In this document: positions 22,817-33,075 of the stretch, one piece after another
Layout of the letters: each line of letters opens with the position of its first letter
Position numbering within the stretch: position 1 is the first letter of the stretch
Origin: Adiantum capillus-veneris
Lineage: Eukaryota > Streptophyta > Polypodiopsida > Polypodiales > Pteridaceae
Length of the DNA stretch: 64,000 nucleotides
Direction: 5' to 3'
Assembly: GCA_014529385.2 (NCBI GenBank)
Contig: CM043942.1
Coordinates: 1,902,501-1,966,500, forward strand
Made by a program: the position numbers and the translations under genes
The notes under the pieces: model-generated
The model's database searches: none
What the model was told of the DNA's origin: nothing
What the model saw: the letters and a program-made list of their open reading frames with translations, nothing else

Positions 22817-25800
22817 TATGGCTAATTTCAATCATGGTGATAGAGTGTGCATGTTTGTAGCGACACAAAAGGTTGCCATTGGGACTGTATTTGAAATAAA
22901 TCCAAGTGCATATTGTTCTGGAATGCTTATTGGGGAAGGCAATGTATTGGTGTCAGTTGATTTGTGTTTTGAAAAGAAAGCACTCATCCCTTTTCCAACA
23001 ATGGATGCATTGACAGTGGGAGATGCTTTTCATAGTATTGTGAAATGGAGTAGTGGGTTGTTGCAGCATATAAATGAGATGCAGTACAAAGGGGCTTCTA
23101 TGCATGAGGCTGACAAAGCAGAAGGAGCATTGGATGCACAATGTAATGGAATGAGCTACAGAGAGGTTTGGAAGGATAAGAGGGTTCAACTTTGGGATGA
23201 AAGCAAAACACATATAATAGCCGAAGGGGTTGTCATGTACGTGTGTCCGTTTGACTCTGTAAACTTTGGTGAGCTAGGTGAAGATAACATTGGTATTGGT
23301 ATCGAAACATCCTATGCAGATGAGGCTACTATTTCTGCAGAAGCTAGTGTATGCAGCATTAATCTAGTTTGTTGGCCTATCAAGAGAGTGACAACTATGG
23401 ATGGAAAAGAATTGTTATGCTATGAGGATCTACATGCTATGCATGCGTCACAAGACATATGCATTGAATCAGCTTATTTGGTAGAGCCTATTTCAAAAAA
23501 GCGGAAATATTGCTTTGTAAATAGGAAGCCAAAAATGTCAGTGAAAGCTTCTAAGAGATCCAATCAAGCATCTCTAGCATCTGTCCAGCTTGTTTCAACC
23601 ATAGATTGTTGTTCCAAAAGGTGTTGTCAATATGCCAATCGAGATAAGGTCATGGCTATGCACAATGAATTTTGGGGACAGAGTTTGCAAAATAGAACAA
23701 ACTATGTGTATGATACAATGTTGACTACATGGTGTGAGAACAAAACAACTACAAAGACATGCTATGTGTTTTCTTTTAATGGCAGTGAGGTTTGCAGTAG
23801 AGCTTGGTACGAAATTCATGGCATTCCAAAAACTTCATTTTATCGTTACCGTGAACATTTTGAGAATGGGGTTAGACGCTCAGTGCATGGTAATGATGGT
23901 GTCATGAGAAAAGGAAGAGACCATACAGAAATGGGAAGGGCATTGATGCACTCTTTTGTTGATGAAAACTCAGAGAGAATGCCACATAAGAGTAGAACCA
24001 TGGAAGATGGTACTAGGGAAACTTTGCTTGCAATACCAAACACGTACAAGCAAGTAGGCATTTTACATGATGTCAATAAAACACTTGAAAGTATGAGTCT
24101 CAAGCCAATGTCTAGCACAACATTCAATAGGATTTGGAATACAGAGTTTGCTAATGTGACATTGTCAAAAACAAGTGAGTTCTCCAAATGTGTTGTGTGT
24201 AGTCGGATAAAGTCTCAACTAGAGTCAACAAAGGATCACGAGATGATTGCACGTTTGAAGGATGAACGTCGAATTCACATGTTGCAACAATAAAGTTGTA
24301 GGAATGTGTACTACACCTGGCGTTAGTTCTCCCAGTTGCAAAAGAATAAGTATTTATGCATTATACATGATAAAATGGATCAAAAAAAGACAGCAATACC
24401 TAGGTTGCGTGTGAACTCAAAAGATTATGCGAACGCATATCAATTGCAAGTATCATTAGCAGGTATGATAACACATGGACATGGTCATGGAATGTATGGT
24501 CACTTCTCACTTAATGGTCTATGGCCTTCAGATCCCAATGCTACAATTGGTTCCCTTGCATTATGCTTACAGAATCTGGAAAGAACAGAAAACCATGGAC
24601 AAGGAGATTTATGCCATGACGGTATGCCACGTAGCAATGTGACGTTATTCAATGCATTGAACTCAAGGAGAGCTCTAGACCTCCAAAACAAAATGAAACA
24701 AGAGCGTGAGAGGAATGCATCAACAATGACACCACCGTTGGCCATCCAGGGATGTAATGAAGAGATTGTACACATACAATCAACTTCCTCTCAATGTGTT
24801 GTGGATACCATATCCACTCCTTACTTCAAAAATTGCCTGAGAATCTTTTGCTACAGCTAGATAATTGTGCAGGAGAGAATAAAAATCGATATTTGTTTGC
24901 ATACTTATCCTTGTTAGTAGCAAAAGGAGTTTTCAAAACCGTGCATTTGGGATTCTTAATGGTGGGTCATACACATGAGGACATAGATACAATGTTTAGT
25001 AGGTTCTCAGAAAGATTGCGAACAGGAATGACATTCACTTTTCCACATCTAATGGAACATTTTCAAAAATGTGAAAGCTCAGCTCCAGCACCATTTTTGA
25101 TGACACAAGTTCCCGACTTTAAATCCTTTGTGCAAGGGTACATGTGTGACGGACAAGATGCTCTAGTCGGACACTCTAAGCCACTTCAATTTCGTTTCTA
25201 TATGCAAGGTGAAGTCCCAGTAATGCAGTACGAAATTCATCCCAAATCACCCGATTAGATGCCAAAGGAGTCGGGAATTGAGTTATGGAAAAAATATGAC
25301 TAGGGAAAACCAAAATTACCAACAGGCTGTCCAGATGTGGTACCTATAGCAGACTATGTGAGAGATAGTCCGCTTGTTATTCAAGGGATTAAGTCATATC
25401 TTGAATTTTGGAAAAGATGTTCTCTATTAAAGGGAAAGGACCATGACTCCACAAAATACATGGAGCCTGTTATCACTTATTGGCAAAACATAATCAATGA
25501 GCTTGAACAACCAACCAATAAACACATTGGTGAATATACAACATTTTGGCCAAAGACTGTAGGGAGTCATAGAATGCAAGAGATAGAGGAAGACAGAGAT
25601 GAGTTTCAAGGATATGAAGAATTGAATGATCACTATGTTGGTCCTCAAAGTGCAAGGGCACAAGAGGCCTTTAGGCCTCAAATTGATGTAAGAAAAGGGG
25701 ATCTTGTTCTTGTGAAACCCGCAGATCTTGAATATCCGATATGGCTAGGAGTGGCAGAGTCAAACGTTGATGTAGACAAATCATCTCCTAACTACAAGAA

Positions 25801-26041
25801 AGTTCTGATTCAGTATTGGGCATCAAAACATCAAAAACGAAATCCCACAATCCAAGAACAATATGAGGATTGTTGGAAAAAGAGTTGGTGCTACAATCTT
25901 GCTGACCCAAAGCGTTGGGAGTGTGTTGATACAATTGTATGGTCATGGACTCCAAGGGGTGGAAGAATTGCGGAAACAATCAAGATCCCATCAAATGTCA
26001 TGGAGAAAGCACAGGCTAGCTTAATAGGAGAAATTGAATAG
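22817..26041 (+). pseudogene. DUF7869-type transposase-like gene with a DUF8039-like N-terminus, decayed
   Basis: The exon opens after CTTCTTGCAG and has ATG at 22818. The N-terminus (VAIGTVFEINPSAYCSG...VDLCFEKKALIPFP...TVGDAFHSIVKW) resembles the DUF8039 module of plant transposon proteins. Next come CCSKRCCQYANRDKV, VCSRAWYEIHGIPKTSFYRY and FSKCVVCSRIKSQLES, then the catalytic-type core: CIIHDKMDQKKTAIPR, LLLQLDNCAGENKNRYLFAY and VGHTHEDIDTMFSRFSERL. These fit a D-D-(D/E) RNase-H-like arrangement known from DUF7869 proteins. Lesions: in-frame TAA 24291, TAG 24324, a one-base loss in an A-run near 24830, TAG 25256 and TAG 25301. About 1050 residues if undamaged. The C-terminus has a chromo/BAH-like stretch (VRKGDLVLVKPADLEYPIWLGVAE). 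Confidence 0.75.
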
Positions 26042-26099
26042 CATTTCATATCTTGCTCATTGTTTTATTTCCCCAACTTATGTATGATTTTATGAAGTA

Positions 26100-26355
26100 T
26101 TTTTAAACACCCACATAAAAATAAAAATTCTAAAAGTTGTTTCTCAACACCACCATTTTCTTGGGAATCTATCTCTTTTATTAAGTGTTTTGAAACACCC
26201 ACATAAAAATAAAAATTTTAAAAGGTGTTTCTCAACACCACCATTTTCTTGAGAATCTATCTCTTTTATGAAGTGTTTTGAAACACCCACATAAAAATAA
26301 AAATTTTAAAAGGTGTTTCTCAACACCACCATTTTCTTGAGAATCTATCTCTTTG
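26100..26355. repeat. 88-bp tandem repeat, three copies, 3' of the DUF7869-type gene
   Basis: CACCCACATAAAAATAAAAA recurs at 26109, 26197 and 26285, exactly 88 bp apart. Each unit has the complementary parts GTGTTTTGAAACACC and GGTGTTTCTCAACACC, so every copy can fold. It lies 60 bp after the last codon and may be 3' untranslated. Confidence 0.9.
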
Positions 26356-26569
26356 TCACATTCCCAAATTAAATGAAAATTTTTCAAATTTAATGGGAAA
26401 TAGGAATCCATAGGCGTTGAAATTAATCCCAAAGTTGTGAGATTTTCCAATTTCATCTAAAATGGTGTTATCTGATGATTCAGAAGCTCAACGATCTTGT
26501 GGGAGATGAGGATGACCGCAAAGAAATCACGTCCTTGTGTGTTTCTATGTGGAATGCCTACTACTCTCC

Positions 26570-27085
26570 CCAAGTCATCATTAGTTGACCTCCAAAGAGT
26601 ACCAACAAGAACACACAGGGTTTACACATGCACATGCCCACACACATCATGCTCTACGATTCCAACAAATACGGGACCGCAACCAAGTATTCTACTAGTG
26701 CTAGGCCACATCTCAACTCTGTTGAATGCCGGAAAAATTGCTCAGTTAACCAACTGGCCTCATACAAACCATCCATGCAAAGAGGGTGAGGCACACGTTC
26801 AACTACTCTACTGGATCAGCTCGGACATATAGGTCATGCACATCTCACAAAGGTTCCACTACACGGTCACCTAGACTTTCCAAAGAACGGTTAGCTCTAG
26901 GCCATAAAAGCATGTCTATGTGGCACATCTAGTCCATATGCACAGGACACAAAATTTCCTAGAGCACCCTCCTCCCCCATGCGTGCGCTCCAACTCCATT
27001 TGCCTGACATCAATAAATTAACTACTGTACACCAATCTCCAGACCAGCCTGAATACTATCAATAGCAAATCCTGGGTTACCAAAA
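26570..27085 (+). repeat. Inverted 0.5-kb repeat, left copy
   Basis: From CAAGTCATCATTAGTTGACC to ATCAATAGCAAATC this matches, in reverse complement, 52137-52650. Both copies can be read as SSLVDLQRVPTRTHRVYTC in one frame, but this may be chance. The orientations are opposite and the copies are 25 kb apart. In both places TCTAAAATGGTGTTA in the same orientation lies a little to the left (26455 and 52125). Confidence 0.8.
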
Positions 27086-27227
27086 TCATTTCCAACTTAT
27101 CACGAGAGCATACACTGCCTAATCAAGGAATGCTATCAAACAGTAACCTCATTAACGGACTTAATACATATGCAATGTTTGAAAATGTAACTTTTCTATT
27201 CGCTTATCTCCTTTTTGGTTGTTTTAG

Positions 27228-27602
27228 CACATTCTCTATGCGCATGGTGCATACTTCATGGACCGCTATGGTTCGCTTGATATATGGAGTACACAAGGCA
27301 TGGAGAAGTCCCACTATCGAGCAAAAGGAGTCTACTTCAAGAATACTCGGCATGGTGGTGGTAGTTCACACTATAACTACCTCCAAGAGATGTTTAATTG
27401 GTTTTTTAGGCACACCTTTGGGAGAACTCGTACTATTGAGAAAGCAAGAGAATCGATGTTAGCAAAGCAGTTACGCAACGCTTCCCGTACTGCAGCATCC
27501 GAGAAGTGGAAACGCTCGCGAGCGTCCCTCGGCCACGAAGCTTGGCGTGCAACTAAATATCGAAAAGGCAGCGTTTGGGCATCGCATCAGCCGTCCGCAT
27601 GA
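27228..27602 (+). pseudogene. C-terminal exon of a DDE-type transposase (carries the Glu motif)
   Basis: After the acceptor GGTTGTTTTAG the exon reads HILYAHGAYFMDRYGSLDIW, STQGMEKSHYRAKGVYF and HGGGSSHYNYLQEMFNWF, then a basic tail ending in TGA. The family pattern is YM-H...H...M...G-L...TQG(M/V)EK-H, whose Glu is the third catalytic residue. The minus-strand gene at 15814-18252 stops after ITHYM at a phase-0 donor, and this exon starts at phase 0 with H, so it completes the same protein type from a different copy. No upstream exons are seen here: the inverted repeat and AT-rich sequence precede it. Confidence 0.65.
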
Positions 27603-27743
27603 TCTTGGTTTAGTTGTTCAATTCAATTGCTTTATTTGAGTTCCACTCAATTCGCCGCATAGTGTGAAAGGGCCCAAATCTCAAAAAAACCTATTTAAAG
27701 GTTGAAGGGGCTCATTTTGTCATCTTTCCTACTAGGTGCAACC

Positions 27744-28606
27744 ATGGCACAAACAAAAAAACGGCTAGGATTGCATATTCAGAGGGGCTGGATGGCCAAT
27801 GACTCAAAGGTACAGCAACAGAAGCTGGAACTTCACAAGCTCAAGGTGAAGTCCACAGAGAAGAAGCTGGAGCTTCAAATCAGCATGTCCAGTCCTCTAC
27901 AGCAGCAAAAGAGAGACGGAAGCATCGTCTTGTTGTCTATTCATCGGACTCCAACGATTCTGATGGCAACGGGGAGGATGAGAGCGACCAGGGCAAAGAA
28001 ACAAACAGCCAAAAGCAGCCGTCAGAAGGCTCCGAAGAGACACAAACGGATGAAGATGCTCCATGGGTTGGTGTCCAAATACAAACTTATCAGGCTCACA
28101 TGTCTATTGGGGGTAAGACACTTCCTAAAGGGAGTGGACCTACACCATCACATCCGGTCGATAGTGAAGAGCACGAATCAGATGGAGAGTGGGTGGAATC
28201 CGATTATAAGGTGTTGGAAGTGCCTGTGCAGAAAAAAAAGAGAAAGAGCATTGTCTACAAGAAGAGGAAGCAAGCTGCCCCGACTCGTGCCAAAAATGCA
28301 CCTCCATGTCGACCTCAGAAGGTATGAAAGCGTAGCCGTGCTTTTGCGGAGATTCGACACTATCAAAAGAGCACCGAGCTCTTGATTCGGAGGGCCCCTT
28401 TTGCAAGGCTATGCAGGGAGGTTTTGCAATTGTACAACACTCAGTTTCGGATGGGCGCCGTGGCTATAGAGGCGGTCTAAGAGGCAGCAGAGCAATATTT
28501 AACTGGCATATTCGAGGATTCTAACCTCTGTGCCATCAATGCAAAGCGTGTAACCATTATGCCCAAGGATATGCAACTTGCTCGCCGTTTGCACCATGAG
28601 GAGTAG
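27744..28606 (+). pseudogene. Histone H3-like protein with a long acidic insert in the tail, decayed
   Basis: ATG at 27744 in a good plant context (AACCATGGC). The first codons read MAQTKK and, one base out of frame, KKTAR; together they match the H3 start (MARTKQTAR) with a one-base loss in an A-run. About 150 residues rich in Ser, Glu and Asp follow (YSSDSNDSDGNGEDESDQ), then a basic linker (VQKKKRKSIVYKKRKQAAP). The histone fold is at 28328-28603: AEIRHYQKSTELLIRRAPF, LCREVLQLYNTQFRMGAVAI, and [20 protein letters not shown] then KDMQLARRL. Stops at 27800 (TGA), 28325 (TGA) and 28478 (TAA) each replace a likely CGA or CAA. Loop 1 has canonical H3 length, unlike typical plant CENH3. It follows the transposase exon by 141 bp on the same strand. 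Confidence 0.82.
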
Positions 28607-28986
28607 CTTGTAATTAGGCATCAACCTTTTTGTATTTACGAAACTCCAAGATTGGGAAGAATTTGAATACAAGCGTCTTTTGATTCTATATCCCACTCTG
28701 TGCATTGTATTGGGAAGAATTTGAATATAAGCGGCTTTTATTGTATACCCCAATGCGCATTGTATTGTTTTAATTCTGCACCATGCAATGTAGCAGTGGT
28801 TCAAGTTTTGTCTACCTTCTATTGTATGTATGTAGCCATTAGCTTGTTATTGTGAAAAATTGACTACGTTTAGCACCTTGGCTAAGTGGGGCATGAACTT
28901 CCTGATGTATCCATGCTATGTGACTCACTATTGCATGGCAAAAACATCTACAAAGTGTTCAAAATGGCTTGGAATGTCCCCAAGTT
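28607..28986. other. No gene seen
   Basis: Probable 3' flank of the H3-like gene, with a short direct repeat around GAATTTGAATA-AAGCG (28661 and 28718). Confidence 0.35.
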
Positions 28987-29060
28987 GGCTGCCACAAGGG
29001 CGCGCATTTGGGGCTTCCAGAGGCCTATGGATGGACATAATGCGCGCCCTTGTGGCAGCC
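28987..29060. mobile_element. 74-bp hairpin element with perfect 22-bp inverted ends
   Basis: The left arm 28987-29008 begins GGCTGCCACAAGGGCGCG and the right arm 29039-29060 is its exact 22-base reverse complement. The 30-bp centre is unrelated between copies. No target duplication is obvious. Confidence 0.7.
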
Positions 29061-29213
29061 TCTCTTAGTGCTTTGCTGACACTCTCCAGTGGTTTCCAGA
29101 CAATTTTGACAAGCAATAAGTATGTTTTGTTTGCTTCAATGGTTCAATTAGCATAGATGCTGCTGGAATTCATCCCCCCTTAGTCCATGTCAGTCCTAAA
29201 CTCCAGAAAGGGC

Positions 29214-29545
29214 TTAGATATTGCCACAAAGTTTACTCTTGTGGTTTGTTAATACAACTTTAGGTATCTGGGGCAATATGGGCTTAAGGTTACCTGGGTA
29301 TCCATGTCTTCCTGTTTTGCAGCTGGGTATTATTGTCTTCTCACTCTGTTTTGTAACTGGATATGCTCCTATTCTCCAAGAAGGGTTTAGATATTGCCAC
29401 AGTTTTGTGGTTTGTTAATACATCTTTAGGTATCTGGGGCAAGATGGGCTTAAGGTTACCTGGGTATCCATGTGTTTCTCTTTTGCAACTGGGTATTAAT
29501 GCCTTGAAACTCTGTTTTGTACTTGGGTATGCTCTTAGATGTGTC
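29214..29545 (+). repeat. Tandem duplication, 173-bp unit
   Basis: TTAGATATTGCCAC starts copies at 29214 and 29387. The shared parts include GGTATCTGGGGCAA and GGCTTAAGGTTACCTGGGTA. It is non-coding as far as can be seen. Confidence 0.85.
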
Positions 29546-29555
29546 CAATTTCATC

Positions 29556-29623
29556 TGCCACAAGGGCGCGCATTTGCACACTTCATCTGCTGATGGAAAG
29601 CCCTAATGCGCGCCTTTGTGGCA
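29556..29623. mobile_element. 68-bp hairpin element, second copy
   Basis: Arms TGCCACAAGGGCGCGCATT (29556-29574) and AATGCGCGCCTTTGTGGCA (29605-29623) pair with one mismatch. They share their sequence with the hairpin at 28987-29060 but have a different loop. Confidence 0.7.
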
Positions 29624-29858
29624 ACATTGTTTAGGGACTTCCAAGCCCTTTACTAGGCACATACATAACTTTGGAAGCCTAGAAATAACAAAGCATACAT
29701 TTTTTAAATTTTAATGCCTGCCAAACCCTTTAGTAGTCATAGCAAAAATTATGGTGCTTCTCATACACAATGGAAGCCCAACATATAAGAAATTCAAAAC
29801 CTTGCAAGAAAGAGAGTCATAGACAGCAAAAAGTAGTTTCATTAAAGAAATCAATGCT

Positions 29859-31547
29859 TTACATGATATCCGGCTTTTGCTTTAGGATCTTTCTAATTAC
29901 AATTTTCTGGCGCTTGGCCTTTTGGGGTGGCTCCCTGTTAAGTAAAGTGGTTGTGATTTCTTGGGTGTCATTAACCCCTACAACTTGGTTCATGCCGACA
30001 TGGGCAATAAGGCGCCCGCGAAAGTTTACACCGAAAGTGGATATTGCAAAATCTTTCTTTACAAGCACTACAAGGTTGGCCGTTTGGGCAAGTGTTGTTA
30101 AACACAATGCCTTGGAGAGTGAACGGAGAGCAAAAATGTTGTAGCGACCATTGGGAGAGTAGTCGGCATGGACAAACACCACGACACCAGTGGGAAGTGT
30201 GCCGAGGTAGTGAGCAAGTGCCGCTTGAGGTCCGAACGGCGTCCTCCTCCCCCCTGACCGTTGCGCCCAGGCGTCAACCTCCAGAACATCCTGCAGAACA
30301 TAGGTTTTCTGAGATATGGCACAGAATTATGATATAACATTAACAAAATCATTTGTAACAATCAAATGTAAGTGAGCATCTATACCTCTTGTCTACAATC
30401 CTCCTCATGGGCATCCGGGTGCAAGTAAAGATCCACGCTTGACTTCCCCTTTGGATCAAGCAAAAGAGGTGTTGCAACAGGCGGTGGTGAATCCACTCTT
30501 GCGCGTTTAGCCAAACACATGGCTTGACTTCCCCTTTGGATCAAGCAAAAGAGGTGTTGCAACAGGCGGTGGTGAATCCACTCTTGCGCGTTTAGCCAAA
30601 CACATGGCTTGCACGGCCACAAACTCCTCCTCAGAGACCTTGGCCTACTCGGCCGCTGCCACCTCGGCTTGTGCGATCGCCACTGTGTCCGCCAAAGTAT
30701 TCCCCATGGGCAGTAGGAGATCATCGTCATGGGAGGTGGTGGTATCAAGCTTAAACTTTCCATGGGCATCGAGAATGGAGAAACACTCATCCATGCGAAG
30801 CTCAAAGGATTTCTCCAGATCGTGCATAAACACAAACTCCTCCCCACCCACCACAATGGAGGAGAAGCGGGTAATCTCTACCTCAGGGATGGCATCCCGA
30901 GTGGTGGTTCCTTCTGGCGGTCCCGAGGATGAACCGACTGATGGAGAGGCCTTCAAGAGGCCTTGAATCCCTACAGGGTAGGTCAAGGCAAGCGTCCTCT
31001 CCTTTGCGGATGAGTCAATAGCCACGGGCTTGGGGTCCTTCACATCAGCCAATACCCCGCCGATCTGCAAGTGAGGTAGCACTACGTCAGGGCCTGCTGG
31101 GCACTCGTGGAGGAGGAAGATCATTATGGCCTGAACAGAGAAAAAAGTGTTTCCGATCCTTCCCTTACGCATTGCTCGCACATCATCAGCTTCAAGCCGC
31201 ACATATTGTCTGGCGGGTTGTGCTATGGTGGCAAAGCGTGCAAGCCGCTGATGAAATGGCCTGTCCCCTTGGTAGATGTGGTGGAGAAGGCCTTCAGGGA
31301 CCCATTGCCCTGGTCGGTTTGGTAACTCAACAATGAATCTCCCCATGCACGTGGAAATGTATGAAGTAATGTGCTCAAGAGATTGAGAGTGGAGGGTCAA
31401 GGTGGTTTCCAAATCGGGTTGGGTTGTGAAAAATTCTTGAAGCTCAAGGCGATTTGCATGCCCAACCTCAGTAAGGAATGCATCTAAAGCACTAGTAGCA
31501 GCCATGTGTTCTCTTTGCATGATTGGGTATGCTAGGTCTCTCTGCAA
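29859..31547 (-). pseudogene. Uncharacterised two-exon protein gene B, damaged
   Basis: Minus strand. Exon 1 starts at ATG 31547 or, in better context, 31504 (CACATGGCT) and ends at 30386; exon 2 is 30290-29859. The 95-bp intron is GT-AG and keeps the frame (HEEDCRQE joined to DVLEVDAWAQRS). Landmarks are RFIVELPNRPGQWVPEGLLHH, GNTFFSVQAIMIFLLHECPAG, GEEFVFMHDLEKSFELRMDE and, in exon 2, HADYSPNGRYNIFALRSLSK. It ends in a basic tail (KAKRQKIVIRKILKQKP). Damage: TAG at 30645-30647 in place of a likely CAG, and an 85-bp tandem duplication (30437-30606) that shifts the frame. Removing one duplicate in thought restores a single frame, which supports the gene model. I do not recognise the family. 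Confidence 0.6.
30437..30606. repeat. 85-bp exact-type tandem duplication within gene B
   Basis: Units 30437-30521 and 30522-30606 look identical throughout. 85 is not a multiple of three, so the coding frame is lost. The lack of visible divergence suggests a recent event. Confidence 0.92.
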
Positions 31548-31581
31548 TGCTGGGATGAAAATGGTGAAATGAGGAGGTGGT

Positions 31582-31593
31582 CCTCTTTATATA
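31582..31593 (-). promoter_or_regulatory. TATA box of gene B
   Basis: On the minus strand the sequence reads TATATAAAGAGG, about 35-45 bp before the earliest candidate start codon and following an AT-rich stretch. It argues that gene B is separate from gene A rather than its continuation, although an acceptor-like TTGCAG lies near 31560. Confidence 0.55.
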
Positions 31594-31885
31594 GACATAT
31601 TCTATCTCGAAAAAAATAAAAAATATGGATTTAAAAAATAAATTTACACCACCTTAAAACTCAAGTACAAAATCAAGTACAACACCTTAAAACTTTTCAA
31701 AATCTTTAATAAAATATCCAATATATAAACGATTAAAGTTACAAGCCAATTCACTTAGACAAGATGATTTTGTCTGTAGCCCAATCTTTGTAAACAAGCA
31801 TAGTGGCCTCCATCCGCCTTCCAATCTATACAACCAAAAATGGGCAATCAAAATACAAAAACCCACAGAAAATAAGAAAAGGTAG

Positions 31886-33075
31886 CTAAGGAAGCACAAA
31901 GCAGAGCTTGCGTTGTTCTAGTTTGAAACTTGCATTACCGACATCCTCGAATCCCATTATGACAAAGTGTTCCCGAAAATTGGAAATAGTCCAATGCGGA
32001 TTCACTGCAACCACCTCCACCTCGTTATTGGGCATGCGGACACGAATTTCAAAGGATTGAATCTCTTCGGCTGTCAGCTGCAAGGGTATCCATTTGCCAC
32101 GTTTGTGCATCCACCTCTCATAGCTAAACCGTGCATACAAGGTGCACCTTGCTTTCAAATACCGAAGGCAAAGCTGTGTGGGAGACACATTGTACTTATA
32201 ACGGTCACCATCATGCAAACCGTCAACATAGCCCCAATTGACACCTAGAATGGTGTCCATTGCATCTATGTCAACTTCTTTGCAAACAAACATTGTTGGT
32301 GTTTCTACAATTGGTAGAGAGCGGAATGCATGCACAAACAAATGAATGGGACAATGCCAACTGAGATCCACCGATCTGGTTTCCTTACCAAACTTTAGGG
32401 ACCCTTGGAAATCTTGCAGCACCTTGCGCTTGAAAGAAAGCAAAGCCCAATGGTCTGGAGTTGGCCATTCTGCACTCTGCAATGAGGGTGTCTCCACGGC
32501 TTCTAACCTACCATAGCTTTGGCTTGATTTCGGCACCACGTACTTGTGGGAGTACATGAATATTCGCTGCTCGGTAAGTTTTTTCGATGAAACATTAGGA
32601 AACATAAGCTCCCCAATGTGAGCATGCACAACCATGAACGTGCCTGAGAGGCACTCAAGCTGCTGCTCCTCAACTAAGCTGGATGGAAAAACATCTTTAA
32701 AAATGTCCTTAGTTAAACATAATGATCATATAAACGTAAACATGATATATGCATGGGATAGCTAAACCATGAAAACTTACAATGAGGTGCAAATTGAGTA
32801 GAAGCTCTCTTGAGGTTGAGCTCAGCTGCACTGTAGACGTGTTGCACGATGGCCACCATTCCGGACTTTGTTTCTTTGAATGTCAATAGCCGGCCCTTCC
32901 AATGACGTTCCAATACGCCTCGACACCGTATGTGATGAGGTCCACCACGTGACGGTTGCATGTAGATCCATGCACCCTTCTTGAACACTTGTGGGATCCA
33001 TACCCCCTCTGAGTCTTTTGTGTTGTGCAACACAATCTCCTCTATCTCTGGTTTGGGCCGTCTATGCGTGGACAT
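31886..33075 (-). CDS. Uncharacterised two-exon protein gene A
   Basis: Minus strand. Exon 1 is 33075-32781 (MSTHRRPKPEIEEIVLHNTK...), exon 2 is 32694-31886, with an 86-bp intron whose donor is GTAAGT. Joining gives an open frame of about 367 residues with no stop, the only apparently intact multi-exon gene in this part. The region GMVAIVQHVYSAAELNLKR to GTFMVVHAHIGELMFPN and RIFMYSHKYVVPKSS is loosely like a BAH domain (chromatin-binding), which I hold at low confidence. The second half has WTKY-free, tryptophan-spaced motifs such as YERWMHKRGKWIPLQLTAEE. Gene B follows on the same strand 340 bp on. Confidence 0.6.

Noticed and set aside
26570-27085. Protein-coding exon shared with 52137-52650
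   Set aside because: The common reading frame breaks on both sides and no domain is recognisable. A non-coding dispersed repeat is the simpler reading.
27702-28385. A 227-codon frame overlapping the H3-like gene
   Set aside because: It is open mostly because of one lost base near the start. The H3 fold and the acidic Ser-rich tail are in a different frame, which explains the region better.
27744-28606. Centromeric H3 (CENH3)
   Set aside because: Loop 1 has canonical length and the C-terminal helix keeps the H3 TIMPKD motif, whereas plant CENH3 usually has a longer loop 1 and a changed motif. It is called H3-like only.
30380-30856. A separate 158-codon minus-strand gene starting at 30856
   Set aside because: Only its last part is real coding sequence of gene B, seen after the 85-bp duplication; the rest is an out-of-frame shadow.
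31560-31886. Gene A and gene B as one four-exon gene
   Set aside because: A splice from about 31892 to 31560 is possible, but gene A ends in its own stop and a TATA box lies just before gene B. Kept as two genes; cDNA would decide.
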